This document shows, in pieces, positions 53,347 to 64,000 of a stretch of 64,000 bases of DNA. This DNA comes from Mesotaenium endlicherianum. Lineage: Eukaryota > Streptophyta > Zygnematophyceae > Zygnematales > Mesotaeniaceae. The notes under the pieces were generated by a model, which saw only the letters and a list, made by a program, of their open reading frames with translations, did not search any database and was not told where the DNA came from. The position numbers and the translations under genes were made by a program. The stretch covers positions 81,270 through 145,269 of the forward strand of contig WELA01011368.1 of the NCBI GenBank assembly GCA_009602735.1. The letters are read 5' to 3'. Position 1 is the stretch's first letter; the number at the start of each line of letters is the position of its first letter.

Positions 53347-56300
53347 ATGGCTGCCCTTCTGAACTCGGCAGCTTTGCTGCACCCTATTGCTCTGCTATCC
53401 ACCCAGCCTCTGGCAAGCAAAGCGGTAGGTCCACCGAGAGCTCAGTACTTTTTTTTCAAAGTAGCTCGGTATCTGGTTCCCGACATGCTATACGTTTTCT
53501 GTGGTTGTGGACTTCTTTGCCATCATCTAGTCATACCAAAATATCATTTGGATGGGGAGCAGTGTTAACATGTGTAAAGTCTAAGAAGTGTAATTGGCTT
53601 GAGGTTGGTGGTTTGCTGTTCATGCAGGGTGTCGTACAATGCCAGCATTGCTTTGGTGGGGTTAGGAGGCCAGTTTCCCAGCGGTAAGAATCTTTGTCAC
53701 TTAGTCTGTGGTTTCGGCTACCTGCCTCATTTTCGACGCAAACGTGGTAGCGTATTGCATATGTCAGTCCTTTGAGCTTGTGTATTGCATCTGATGCGCA
53801 GGGCTGCCCTTCATCAATCCCTGAGACCCTCTGACTCCTTCAACTCAAGCAGGCTGACGTTGCCTTTAAGGTTTCGAAGTGTCGTAGTAACAGCCGCTGA
53901 GGGAGATTCTCAAGTAGCAGTTCAGGAGCCTGAGGTTGCTCCTGCTGAACCTTCTAAGTCAGCTGAGTCTTCTGAGCCTTCTGTGCCTTCTGAGGCTTCA
54001 GAGCCTGCTGCAGAAGCTGAGGTAGGAGCAGAAGCTGCTACAGCTTCAGATGTCGTCTCAGATGCTGGGGCTGCAGCACCAGGAGCAGGGTCTGCTGCTG
54101 CACGCCAACGCCGCGCACCTACTAAGGGTAAACGGAAGATTACAGTGAAGCTTGAGGACCTTCAGACAGGACAGGCCCTTCAAGGGAAAGTGGTAAGGAA
54201 CTTGTGTGCTCATGTATTCTGGTGATTAAATGCTTTGGTCTTAAGAAGGGGTACATTGTGCACGAGGGGGACCCATCTTACCTTTGGCAAGGTGGCATAG
54301 GAAAACATTGGCCACAGTTCAGAACTGGGTTAAGACTCGTGATATTGTGACGTGCAGAGGGCTGTTCAATCTTATGGAGCTTTTGTTGATATTGGCGCCT
54401 ACACCGACGGGCTTGTCCACATATCTGAGCTCCAGGTATGGTTCTACTACTCAGGATGTTGATGAGCACATTTTTGGCGTGTCATTTGCCTGATACGTAT
54501 TTGAATGGACGCACTACATTGCTTTGGCTTTGTGCAAGGCACTAGCATTTGTAGGGACTCTGAACACCACTATGCATGATCTTCATGAGCTCGAGAAGGA
54601 TATCAATTGACGGGTTTCTATGTTGTGGGCCCACAGACCAATGAGACTTCACTTAGTTTGACAGTATTTTCTCTCATATTCAGCATAAGTCAGCGACTGG
54701 TTCCTTTTATGGGCAATCCAAGTTCTGAAAAAGTTTCCCCCCCCAACGGTACCCGTTGTGGATGTGCAGAATGGGTTCGTCGACAAAGTTGAGGATATTG
54801 TCAGCGTAGGCCAGGAAGTCAATGTTTGGGTTAAGGAGGTGGATACCTTGAAGGGACGGGTTGCGCTCACTATGAGAGACCGTGCAAATGAAGTAGAGGA
54901 GGAGAAGGCCGGGTCCTCAGGCTCTGGAGAGGCTAGGAGTAGGGCGCCTCTTGCCGAGGGAGAGGGAGGCAGGCCAGTGAACAGGGCCAAGATTGCAGGG
55001 CGAGTGCGCAAGTCTCAGGACGATCAGAAGCCTGCTCACGGATTCAAGAAGGGTCAGGTAGGGGTTCCGGGGCCGTCTTTTGTCAAGCTGTGCGGAAAAG
55101 TGTGTGACCGAAGTGGCTGTGCCTGCTACATCATGCAGACTTTTTGCTGTTTGTCTCTCAGTGTTTTCTTTTCATGCCTGCACAATAAGCTTTGAGGCCT
55201 TATATGAGATTTGGCAATATATACAGCAAACGCAATCCAGACTTGGACCTTCTCTGCCCAGGCGTCTTTTCCGGGACTCTCCTCATATTATTTAGTTTGT
55301 AAAGCGCTGATTTCTGCAGAATCACAGAATTTGTGTCTGATTGGCTGCTCATGCTCCCAGTTTCTCCCCTCCCTCCTCTCCTGTCTGGCCCATCATGCAG
55401 AAAGTGAAGGGTACTGTGAAGAACATTGCCGGGTACGGCGCTTTTATTGAACTAGCAGACGGTGTTGAAGGCCTGCTCCATGGCTCTGAGATCACAGAAG
55501 GAGGTGAGTGCCATCTCTCTTAATGACCAGCAACGGAGGTGCTCATTTGAAGGGAGGCCCGGGCTCTCAGAAGGGGAATGGTTGTAGCGTCTTTTCGGGG
55601 AGATGTAGCAGCTGTGGCTGCAGAGGTGAACATAATCAGGTGCAGCCTGCATGACGAAGCAGGGTTTGCAGGCCTCCCTCCTATCAGTAATTTTTGACAC
55701 ATCAAAAAACCATTGAGCCGTTAAAGTTGTGTGCATCTCGCGGTTGTGGGTCGTCAACAGTGTGGGCCTCCTGCTGAACGGACGCATGAACTGGAATGCT
55801 GCAGGTGTTCAATTCATCGAGTCGGTTCTCACAGTCGGCCAGGAGGTGGAGGTGAAGATTCTCAAAGTCGAGGTATGTGACTCGTCAGTTGCTTTGCCTC
55901 ACGGTGCTGCTACATTCGTCAGATGTATGTTTGACCCGCAAGTGCTGCGTATGGAAGTGCTGCAACCACCGACTCGTCACGATGAATGTACTTGTGGTTT
56001 TGGCCCTGGTTCTTGGGACGACAACGATGGCTGAAAACATCCCCGCATCCCTTACAAGCAGATGATGGCCTCCTGTTGGCCCAGGAGTGACGCGAGTGGA
56101 CCCAAATCTTGGCGATGCGGAGTCACTTACGGACGACCCTTGCTCCTTCCTCTTTGTGTGTGCAGAGGACTCGCATCAGCCTGACAATGAAGGAGGAAGT
56201 CAACGTAAGCTCTCTGGCCATGCTCACCTCGCTCAGTCAATTGCGTGCCATGAAGTTTTGCCTTCAGCTTTGCTTGCTGGGCCTTGTGAGGTTTCAGCCA

Positions 56301-59300
56301 TGCAAGAGGTAGCCAGTTGAAGCCAACTTGATGGCATGCATGTCGATGCAAAAACGAGTCCTCTTGTGTGCCTGCTCTGATGCCTCGTATGAGCTTCCTT
56401 GTGCAGCTGAAGGACATCAACGTGGGCCTTCAAGGGAAGGCCATGAACCCCTTTGAGCTTGCGTTCAGGAGGGCCAACCTTATCACAGAGCCAGAGCCTG
56501 TAGCTGAGGCCTCACCTGAGGAGGCTGTGGCCGAGGCTGCTGCGCCTGTAGAGGAGGTGGCAGAGCCCGAGCCTGTTGCGGAAGCAGCCGCACCTGTGGA
56601 GGAGGTGGCAGAGCCCGAGCCTGTTGCGGAAGCAGCCGCACCTGTGGAGGAGGTGGCAGAGCCCGAGCCTGTTGCCGAAGCTGCTGCACCTGTGGAGGAG
56701 GTGGCAGAGCCCGCGCCCGAGCCTGTTGCCGAAGCTGCTGCACCTGTGGAGGAGGTGGCAGAGCCCGCGCCCGAGCCTGTTGCCGAAGCTGCTGCACCTG
56801 TGGAGGAGGTGGCAGAGCCCGCGCCCGAGCCTGTTGCCGAAGCTGCTGCACCTGTGGAGGAGGTGGCAGAGCCCGCGCCCGAGCCTGTTGCCGAAGCTGC
56901 TGCACCTGTGGAGGAGGTGGCAGAGCCCGCGCCCGAGCCTGTTGCCGAAGCTGCTGCACCTGTGGAGGAGGTCGCTGAGCCCGAGCCTGTTGCCGAAGCT
57001 GCTGCACCTGTGGAGGAGGTCGCTGAGCCCGAACCTGTCATTGAGGCTGTTCAGGAACCCGAGCCTGTTGCCAAGGCTGCTGCACCTGTAGAGGAGGTCG
57101 CAGTGCCTGAGCCTGTTGCCGAGGCTGTGCCAGTGCCCGAGCCTGTCGCCGAAGCTGCTGCACCTGTAGAGGAAGTCGCAGAGCCCGAGCCAGTGACAGA
57201 GGCTGCTGCGCCTGTAGAGGAGGTTGCAGTGCCTGAGCCTGTTGCCGAGGCTGTGCCAGAGCCGGAACCAGTCGCTGAGGCTGCTGCACCTGTGGAGGAA
57301 GTAGCAGAGCCCGAGCCTGCTGTGGAGGCAGCAGCTCCCGCTGTGAAGGAGGCTGCGCCTGCTGAGGAGGCTCCTGCCGTGGAAGAAGCTGCCGCCGCTG
57401 TAGAGGAGGTGCAGGCAGCCGCAGCTGCGGAGACAGCACCCAAGGTCGAGCCGGAGGTTGTTGCCGAGGCGCCTGCTGCTCCCGAGGCCCCCACACCCGC
57501 AGCAGCTGAGCTGGCTGAGGCGGCAGCGCCTGCTCTTGAAGCCGCACCTGCTGCGGCCGAAGGTGAGCAACTTAGTTGAGCTCTCCTCCTGTACAGCATC
57601 ATAGGTGGCACAACGCAGGTAGTAGGACTGTCAGCATCATTCTTGCGGTGATCGCCGCATGAGCGGAAAACGATATCAGAGCGGTCTTCATATACGGGTA
57701 GTGCTCGAGAAGGTGAGCATAAGGGGCAGAGAGTCTCCGCTCAGAAGCATGTCGGTGGTGGCGACCTGGACTGACAGGAGGGGTAGGGGTAGCCTGGCGT
57801 AGGTCTATGGGCTGTGTAAGGTGTAGTGCCATTCTCCGGGGAGGCAAGCAAGCGGCAGAGCGGCCGGGTTGCCTGCAAGAGGTCTTAGGAAATACGGCAA
57901 GCCCTCTTTCTTCCATACCCTTCCCAAGATGGGGATTAGAACACATGCTTTTTCAGCAACGTGGTGCGCACGAGTCATCTGATCTCAGCTCGTTTGAACG
58001 CATGGGGCGGGCCAGAGGAACCACTTTTGGTAGATCTGGCAGTGGTCTGCGCATAGCTGGGGGCAGGCTGCTGCTGCCGCAATCCATTGTAATTGACTTT
58101 TCCAACGGAAATATTTCATGCCAGCAAGTCGTCTCTTTAAATGATGTGCAAAGAGAGTCAGGCGTGAGTCATTATTCTGCTGATATCGTTGTCCCAAGGT
58201 GTAGGGAGCCGTTTTGCATTACTATGTCTACTGCAAAACTTGACGAGGCCCAACCATCACCCAGTATTTGCGTCACGCATGCTCATGTTCATCCTGGTGC
58301 TGGGAGAAAAGCAGCTGCATGTGCCCACAAGGGCGACACTTTGTCGAGGACAGCCCTGTGAGCACCCGTGGGTTCCACCTCAGACCCGGCCCAGATGATG
58401 AACTGGTATCAGCAGGCTGCTCTGCACCATAGGGGCACAGCCTGCTATGCGGGGGTTGCGAAGTCCGCGTGGTCCGGTCGCAGCTTGCGGCGTCCACCCG
58501 CGTACAAACGGTGCATACTTTGCACCATGCAGGAGTGCGTCTGCCTCTGGCAAGTGTATGTGCATCGTGACTGGCCATCACGACTCTGGCAATCTTGACC
58601 CGCCTCTTTGCACTCGCTCGCTGTGCGTTATCAGTCCTTCTCTAGCGCGAAGGGGCCACAAACGTCAGGCTGACAATCCCTCGCCCGCCTGGCATGTGTA
58701 TGCAGCAGCCGCAGCGCCAGCAGCCGGAGGCATATCTGCGTCTGCCGTCAAGTCCCTGCGGGAGGAGACAGGTGCGGGCATGATGGCGTGCAAGAAGGCC
58801 CTCACTGAGGCCGAGGGCGACCTGGACAAGGCCAGAGACATCCTGCGCAAGAAGGGGCTGGCCAGCGCCGACAAGAAGGCGAGCCGCATCGCCGCCGAGG
58901 GCCTGGTGCACAGCTACATCCACGCGGACCGCATCGGCGTCCTTATCGAGGTGAACTGCGAGACCGACTTTGTCGCGCGTGGCGACGCCTTCAAGGAGCT
59001 CGTGGAGGAGCTCAGCATGCAGGTCGTGGCGTGCCCCGCCGTCACCGTGGTGAACACGGACGAGGTCCCCCAGGACGTGCTGGAGAAGGAGCGGGAGATT
59101 GAGATGGGCAAGGAGGACCTCGCCAGCAAGCCCGAGGCGATCCGCAGCAAGATCGTGGACGGGCGCATCTCCAAGCGCGTGAACGAGCTGTCGCTCATGG
59201 AGCAGCCGTACATGCGCAACGACAAGATGACCATCAAGGAGCTCGTCAAGGAGAAGGTTGCCGCGCTCGGCGAGAACATTCAGATCCGCCGCTTCACCCG

Positions 59301-60108
59301 CTTCAACCTTGGAGAGGGCATTGCCAAGAAGTCCCAGGACTTTGCCGCCGAGGTGGCGGCAGCTACGGCCGTCGTCGCCCCCTCGCCTCCCAAGGAGGAG
59401 GAGGCGGCCGCACCTGCCGCCGAGGCGCCCAAGGCAGACGACGAGCCCAAGGTGGTGGTCTCCCCCAAGCTGGTCAAGGAGCTCCGGGACAGCACCGGGG
59501 CAGGCATGATGGACTGCAAGAAGGCGCTGGCGTCCACAAACAACGACGTCACCAAGGCCGCGGAGTTTCTGAGGAAGAAGGGGCTCGCGAGCGCTGACAA
59601 AAAGTCCGGCAGGGTGGCCTCGGAGGGCATCATCTGCAGCTACATCCACGGGGGGGGCGCAGTCGGCGTGCTGGTGGAGATCAACTGCGAGACCGACTTT
59701 GTCTCGCGGGGGGAGAAGTTCAAGGAGCTGGCTGACGAGATCGCGATGCAGCTCGTCGCCTGTCCGCAGGTGCAGTTCGTGAGCCTCGACGAGATTGACC
59801 CCGCTGTGGCCGTGAAGGAGAAGGAGATCGAGATGGGCCGGGAGGACCTTGCCAGCAAGCCCGAGGCTGTGAGGGAGAAGATCGTGGAGGGCCGAGTGGC
59901 AAAGAGGATGAGCGAGCTCGTCCTCCTAGAGCAGCCCTACATCCGCAACGACAAGATCACGGTGAAGGACCTCGTGAAGGAGACGGTGGCTGCGCTGGGG
60001 GAGAACATTCAGGTCAGGCGCTTTGAGAGGTTCACGCTGGGCGAGGGTATTGAGAAGAAGTCCATGGACTTTGCGGCAGAGGTGGCGGCTGCTGCTGGTG
60101 GCCAGTAA
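53347..60108 (+). CDS. PETs: Plastid EF-Ts polyprotein (S1-S1-linker-EF-Ts-EF-Ts), nine exons
   Basis: Inferred exons: 53347-53468, 53802-54192, 54358-54435, 54770-55057, 55401-55503, 55805-55872, 56166-56204, 56407-57562, 58706-60108; introns all GT-AG, total 3,648 bp, 1,215 residues. Residues 1-60 look like a plastid transit peptide ([18 protein letters not shown]). S1 domain 1 about 155-235 ([20 protein letters not shown]), S1 domain 2 about 294-360 ([20 protein letters not shown]). Residues 380-745 are Ala/Pro/Glu/Val repeats. EF-Ts 1 about 763-965 ([27 protein letters not shown]), EF-Ts 2 about 1000-1215 ([27 protein letters not shown]). EF-Ts recycles EF-Tu GDP to GTP in plastid translation; in Chlamydomonas this gene class yields PETs and PSRP-7-type products. 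The first donor site is the least certain junction. Confidence 0.9.
56530..57320 (+). repeat. In-frame tandem repeat in the EF-Ts polyprotein linker
   Basis: About 14 copies of the core AAAPVEEVA in units of 16 residues ([16 protein letters not shown]). Five consecutive units carry an extra AP (18 residues, 54 bp; about 56650-56945) and are almost identical at the DNA level, a signature of recent slippage or unequal exchange. The strand is GC-rich and open in other frames for the same reason. The linker is acidic, probably disordered and connects S1 to EF-Ts modules. Confidence 0.95.
57563..58705 (+). other. Intron 8 of the EF-Ts polyprotein gene
   Basis: 1,143 bp from GTGAGC to TATGCAG, joining codon phase 1 on both sides. 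The largest intron of the gene, separating the S1/linker half from the EF-Ts half. No ORF or repeat inside it is supported. Confidence 0.8.
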
Positions 60109-61014
60109 GTGCGTTCGGTTAGTTCCCTACAGCTTGAATTTAATGGTCACTGCGAGCCAGCTAGAGATGATGTAGACGTCGCGGTGCAGTCCAGAAAATA
60201 CTTATTTCTTACCTTAGCACCCAGGATTAGGGTAGGTGGTCGATTAGTTTTTTTTTTGGTATTCCATGTTATCCCTTTTCGATATTCCTTTGCCATCCAT
60301 TATAATTAGGTCCAGGCCAGAACAGCAGGTGAATGTCAATTTTACAGTTGAGCAAGTTGTGGTCATACTTTCTGTGCAAGTTTTGACAAATATTGCCTAG
60401 AGTCTATTATGCAGGCCTGGAGTACTTTTGGCGTGCGTTCTTCTGATGTTGTCACACCTAGCTACGTCGTTGCTTCACACCATGCAGGGGACGTTCTTTT
60501 CATAATCTTAACTATATCTCATTACAATGAACTTGGCACTCCAACTTCCTACACTTGCCTGAGTAAAGGGGGAATTCTCAACGCTAAAAATGATGTAGCC
60601 TGAACTACCAGTTGCCTAGCTTGGTGTGAGCAAGCACCGACAAGGACAAGGCCACCCATGGCTGCGGGCGCCTGTCAAAGATTGGGAGCAACTGATTCAT
60701 AAGGTCTTGTCTCCTGCCATTGAATTTACCGCTCGTGCTAGGACAAATACCTCTGAGCAAAAAAGGGCGCTCAGTCCCATCGAGAGATGTGCAGCAAAAC
60801 TCAGTGACTACCACCTCTGCTTCTGATCAAGCAAAGCAAGAGAACATCGAGTGTGATTCCCAGCACAATGTGGCCCTTGTAGTGTGGACGAGGAATTGCA
60901 CTAGTATCTGGCTAGCTAGGTGCGGGCCTTGAGCAGCGCAAAGCAACAGCTCATAACATATCCCACGCCTGATATGATGTACACAGAGACATAAGGTCTA
61001 CACACTGCGGTCTA
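60109..61014. other. Intergenic region between convergent genes
   Basis: About 900 bp between the stop of the EF-Ts gene and the stop of the CPR5-like gene. It must hold both 3' UTRs and polyadenylation sites. No ORF, repeat or clear poly(A) signal is distinguished. Confidence 0.5.
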
Positions 61015-63527
61015 CTAGCGCCCTCGATCGGGTGTCAGCAGTATGCTGATGTGGGCCAGCACACCATCCACTCCCCCTTGCACTTGCCGCTGGAGCTCTG
61101 CGAGCGTCACGAAAGGGATTGCGCCAGCCACCACAGGCAAACCCAGAATGGTGGTAAAGTGGAACAGCGTCTGCCGGACAAACGGCGGCACCAGCAGCAC
61201 GCCAGCGTACGGCCTCGGCTCCTCGCCGGCGCCTCGCCCGTGGAGCGCACGAAAGAGCGCGCCGGGGAAGCAGGTGGCAAAGGCGTGGACGGCGCAGATG
61301 AGCTGCCAGCAGATGAGCCAGTGCATCCCGCTGCCGCCCAGCTTCTCGACGGCCGCCCGGCCAAAGTAGCCGCACACGACGCTGAGCACCAGCAGCAGCG
61401 CGGTGGCCGGCTGCTGGTGCGCCGACGCCGCCGTGTTCTGGCGCAGGAGAAGCGCCGTCAGCAGGCCCAGGATGGACAGGCTCAGCACGAGGTTGCCCGA
61501 CACGATGAGCATGCACTGCGCGCCGCGCAGGATGGAGGCCAGCGAGTCCGGGATGTAGTTCACGCTCGCCAGGAGCCACGAGCGGGGGGGGCTCTGCGCA
61601 CGCGGGAGGGGTGCGAGGGAGGGCACGTGAAACAACTCACACACAAAAAGCGAGGTATTTCAGCAGCTAGCAGCAGAAGCAGCAGCAGCAAAGAACGGCA
61701 GCGACGGCAGCAGCTAGTGGCAGCCCGGGGGGGGGGGTGGTACGCGGCACCTACCGGCATGACGGGCCGACAAGCAGCGACCTCCTGGGAGAGACGCTCG
61801 TACGCAAAGTGCCAGCCGGTGAAGAGCAGCGTGAAGAGCATCACGCACAGCCCCGCCACTAGCTCGTCGGCGCACGCGCGCCCCAGCGCCGCCAGCGCCT
61901 CGGCGCGCCACCTGTCGCGCTCCTGGCGCGCCTTGAGCTCCACGCGCGTGTGGACCAGCTCATTCGACTCCTGCAGCAGCTCGTTGTGCTGCGCGCCCAC
62001 GCGCAGCTGCGCGCGCGCAGCCCCCAAGTGCTCCTCCCGCAGCTGCTGCTCCCGCGAGCCCTGCACCAGCCCCGCACGCCGCAGCATGTTCGTCTCCACC
62101 CGCAGCAGGTTGCCCTCCTCGCACGCGTGCACCAGCCGCGACAGCTGCTCCACCAGCACCCGTGTGTGGGGGTGGGCGTTCACCCCCAGGCCCAGGGCCG
62201 GGGTGCCGCTCAGGCCAGCTGTCACCATTGTGGCAGCCATCAGGGGCACCATGGTGCCGGCGTCCAGTCCTGCGCTGCTGGCAGCAGCGGGGGGCTCGGC
62301 ACCGTGCGCGCGGGGATGACTCGACGTCTGCTCGGGGGCCCTGTCCTGCCCGGAGGGCAAGGCACTTCTCTGTGAGGACGACGTGTCACTGTCGAGAAAG
62401 TGCCCACTCTTCTGTCTCCCGACACCTGTCTGCTCACCCCCAGCCCCCTCCGTGCGAGTCTTAGACAGCCCAGCCCCTGTCTGCTCTAATCTAGTCATGA
62501 CCCTTGCTTCAGTGACAAAGGACTGTGCCTCTCCAGGCTCCTCCCTCCCCTCTTCCTGCTCCTCCTCCTCCTCCTGCATGCCAGCCCTGTTCCTCCAGCT
62601 GGCTCCGCCCGTCCAGCCCCAGCTGGCGCGAGCAGACGGGCCTCCTGCCTCGGAGGCGATGCTACCAGAGCCGGACGCGCACTCCCCCGCCAGCCCATCA
62701 GAGTCCCCACGCCGCTGCTCCCAGCAGTCGACCTCGGCTGCACTCCTCCTCGGGCGGCCATCAAGAGCTGCGCCTGCAGGCCCGCGGCCCCCTGAGATAG
62801 CCTCCGCAGCTCTGGCCACTGCCTCCTGCACATCCTTGAGCTGCTGCTGCTCTTCCTCCTCCCCCACCCCATCCTCCCGATGGTCTCCTGCCACCTCCTG
62901 TCCCTCGTGCGCGAGGCCCCTGCAGCTGTCATTGTCAGTCGCAACTGCCCCTTGGCAGCTGCGGGCTGTATTGCCGCCATGGCCGCTGCCGCTGCCGCTC
63001 CTGTGCGTGTGCCCGTGTGGTCTGCATGGAGAAGAAGCTTTTGCGCCGGCATCTTGGCACTCAGGCAGGTCCCCGCGCGGCGCTTGTAGGAGCTCCGCAG
63101 GGAGCAGCAGGACGTCACTGGGCGAGGCTACAGGACCGTCCTCCTCCTCCTCCCCGCGTCTGGCATGAGCAAGAGCATGCGCGTCACCGGCACCGTTGCC
63201 TGACACCATTGCCTTACTCAGTTCTCTGTCGCTCATCTTCTCCGCTCCCATCTGGTAGTTGCTATTGTTGCTATTGTTGTTGTTGTTGTGGCTGTCGACG
63301 CTGTTGATCTTGTAGTTGTCGTTGCCCCTGTCGTTGTCGTCGTGCTTTTCATTGGTGGTGGCAGTAGCACGTGGCGCGTACAGGGGGAGGCGGCAGCCGC
63401 GGCTGCTGCTGCCACCGCCACCTTTAGTGGCGGCGATGCCAACGGTGTGCACGGATGCATAGGTGGCGCACACGCGGCGGAAAGAACCCACCAAGCTCTG
63501 CACGAGCTGGCGCCGGCGTGCACTCAT
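61015..63527 (-). CDS. CPR5: CPR5-like transmembrane protein, two exons
   Basis: Exon 1 is 63527-61755 (ATG, MSARRRQLVQSL), intron GTAGGT...GCGCAG 61754-61594, exon 2 is 61593-61015; 783 residues. The N-terminal two thirds are low complexity (poly-Asn, poly-Glu, Ser/Gly). A helical Arg/Glu/Gln-rich coiled coil follows (REQQLREEHLGAARAQL). Membrane segments: ELVAGLCVMLFTLLFTGW in exon 1, then CMLIVSGNLVLSLSILGLL, ATALLLVLSVVCGYFG, HWLICWQLICAVHAFA and a last hydrophobic stretch in exon 2. KLGGSGMHWLICW with the following Cys/His spacing matches plant CPR5 (GGSGYHWL region) from memory. CPR5 is a nuclear-pore membrane protein tied to immunity and cell-cycle control in Arabidopsis; role here inferred. 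The upstream in-frame GTG at 63548 was not used as start. Confidence 0.7.
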
Positions 63528-64000
63528 CGCCTCCTGCCGAACGCACACGACACAAGCAGCTCGGTTGTGAGTGCGTTGGCTTTGGCCTCAACTGCTGGGA
63601 AGCGCACTTGCGCATCAGCTGGGCTGGAGCTTCTATGTAGGCAGCTGCAATGGGGGAAGTGCTGCAAGGCGCGTCGGGGCTTACTGGGGAGCTGCCAACT
63701 GTCAGCGCCTCCAAGGAAGCCGCCTCCACCATCTGCGCACTCTCCCCACGCACACCTCCCCTCCCCTTCAGCAGCGCCCTTCAGACATGCATTTCAACCA
63801 ACCCAACGATAGTGTCACCTTGCCAGGCCCACTGCGCAAACACGGAGCGGCCTCGCAGGGAGGGAGACGACCGAGTCCTCTCAAGAGGAGGGTGGACCAG
63901 GACGGTGCTGAGCCCTTGCATGCATCCAGCCCCATGGCACCCCCCGCCCGCCCTTCCAGCCATCTTCTCTGCGCAAACTCAATCACAGCAGTGCTTCGGA
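63528..64000. other. Upstream region of the CPR5-like gene
   Basis: GC-rich, with short ORFs on both strands that look like composition effects. It probably contains the promoter and 5' UTR of the minus-strand gene. No motif is assigned. Confidence 0.4.

Noticed and set aside
56430-57611. Long open frames on the minus strand and other frames across the PETs linker
   Set aside because: They are mirror images of a GC-rich tandem repeat; the plus frame connects S1 and EF-Ts exons in phase, the others connect to nothing.
58642-59649. 335-codon minus ORF opposite EF-Ts
   Set aside because: Antisense shadow of a clearly conserved EF-Ts exon.
61051-62319. 422-codon plus-strand ORF opposite the CPR5-like gene
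   Set aside because: Arg/His/Gln-rich composition typical of the antisense of GC-rich coding DNA; the minus frame has membrane segments and matching splice sites.

Overview
The window reads as nuclear DNA of a green alga (Viridiplantae; chlorophyte or streptophyte not resolved). The evidence is two host genes at the right end. One is a spliced plastid EF-Ts polyprotein gene (transit peptide, two S1 domains, two EF-Ts domains). The other, facing it, is a spliced membrane-protein gene resembling the plant nucleoporin CPR5. Everything to their left, about 1-52.3 kb, is a graveyard of nested LTR retrotransposons plus one DNA transposon. No rRNA gene, complete tRNA gene or CRISPR array was seen.

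Layout, outermost first. TE5 is a minus-strand Ty3/gypsy element. Its gag, protease and cytosine-C5 DNA methyltransferase (DNMT) lie between about 47.9 and 41.6 kb, and a 31-bp continuation lies at 28630-28660. It is interrupted by TE1b (28661-41610, TSD CCTGC), a large non-coding LTR element, which itself holds a solo LTR (31222-31940, TSD GTATG) and a chromodomain gypsy element TE2b (33253-39385, TSD GTGTG). A truncated TE2c sits inside TE5 at 45249-46178. To the left, a plus-strand chromovirus TE0 (1-588 and 24171-26173) is split by a unit bounded by two TE1-type LTRs (589-24165, TSD GAACC). That unit is filled by TE3, a second minus-strand DNMT-carrying gypsy element (gag, protease, DNMT, RT, RNase H, integrase). 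TE3 in turn holds TE2a (14764-20946, TSD GTCAG/GTCGG) and TE4 (about 8895-14632), a DNA transposon with two convergent genes.

The best candidates for undescribed biology are these. (1) TE4 encodes a roughly 800-residue protein whose acidic residues, CX2C zinc pair, HX4H pair and terminal EGxE line up with RAG1/Transib-type transposases; it faces tail-to-tail a zinc-ribbon/coiled-coil partner of unknown function. (2) Two different gypsy lineages each carry a DNMT between protease and RT. One has a canonical FPCQ loop. The other has a Cys in a non-canonical [stop]-E-C-K context. (3) A 477-bp TRIM element at 51784-52260 has perfect length-matched LTRs and TSDs.

Most element genes are broken by stops and frameshifts, so they are annotated as pseudogenes. 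The two host genes look intact: the nine inferred exons of the EF-Ts gene sum to 1,216 codons in frame. A single N at 19406 flanked by a duplicated 22-mer looks like an assembly join.
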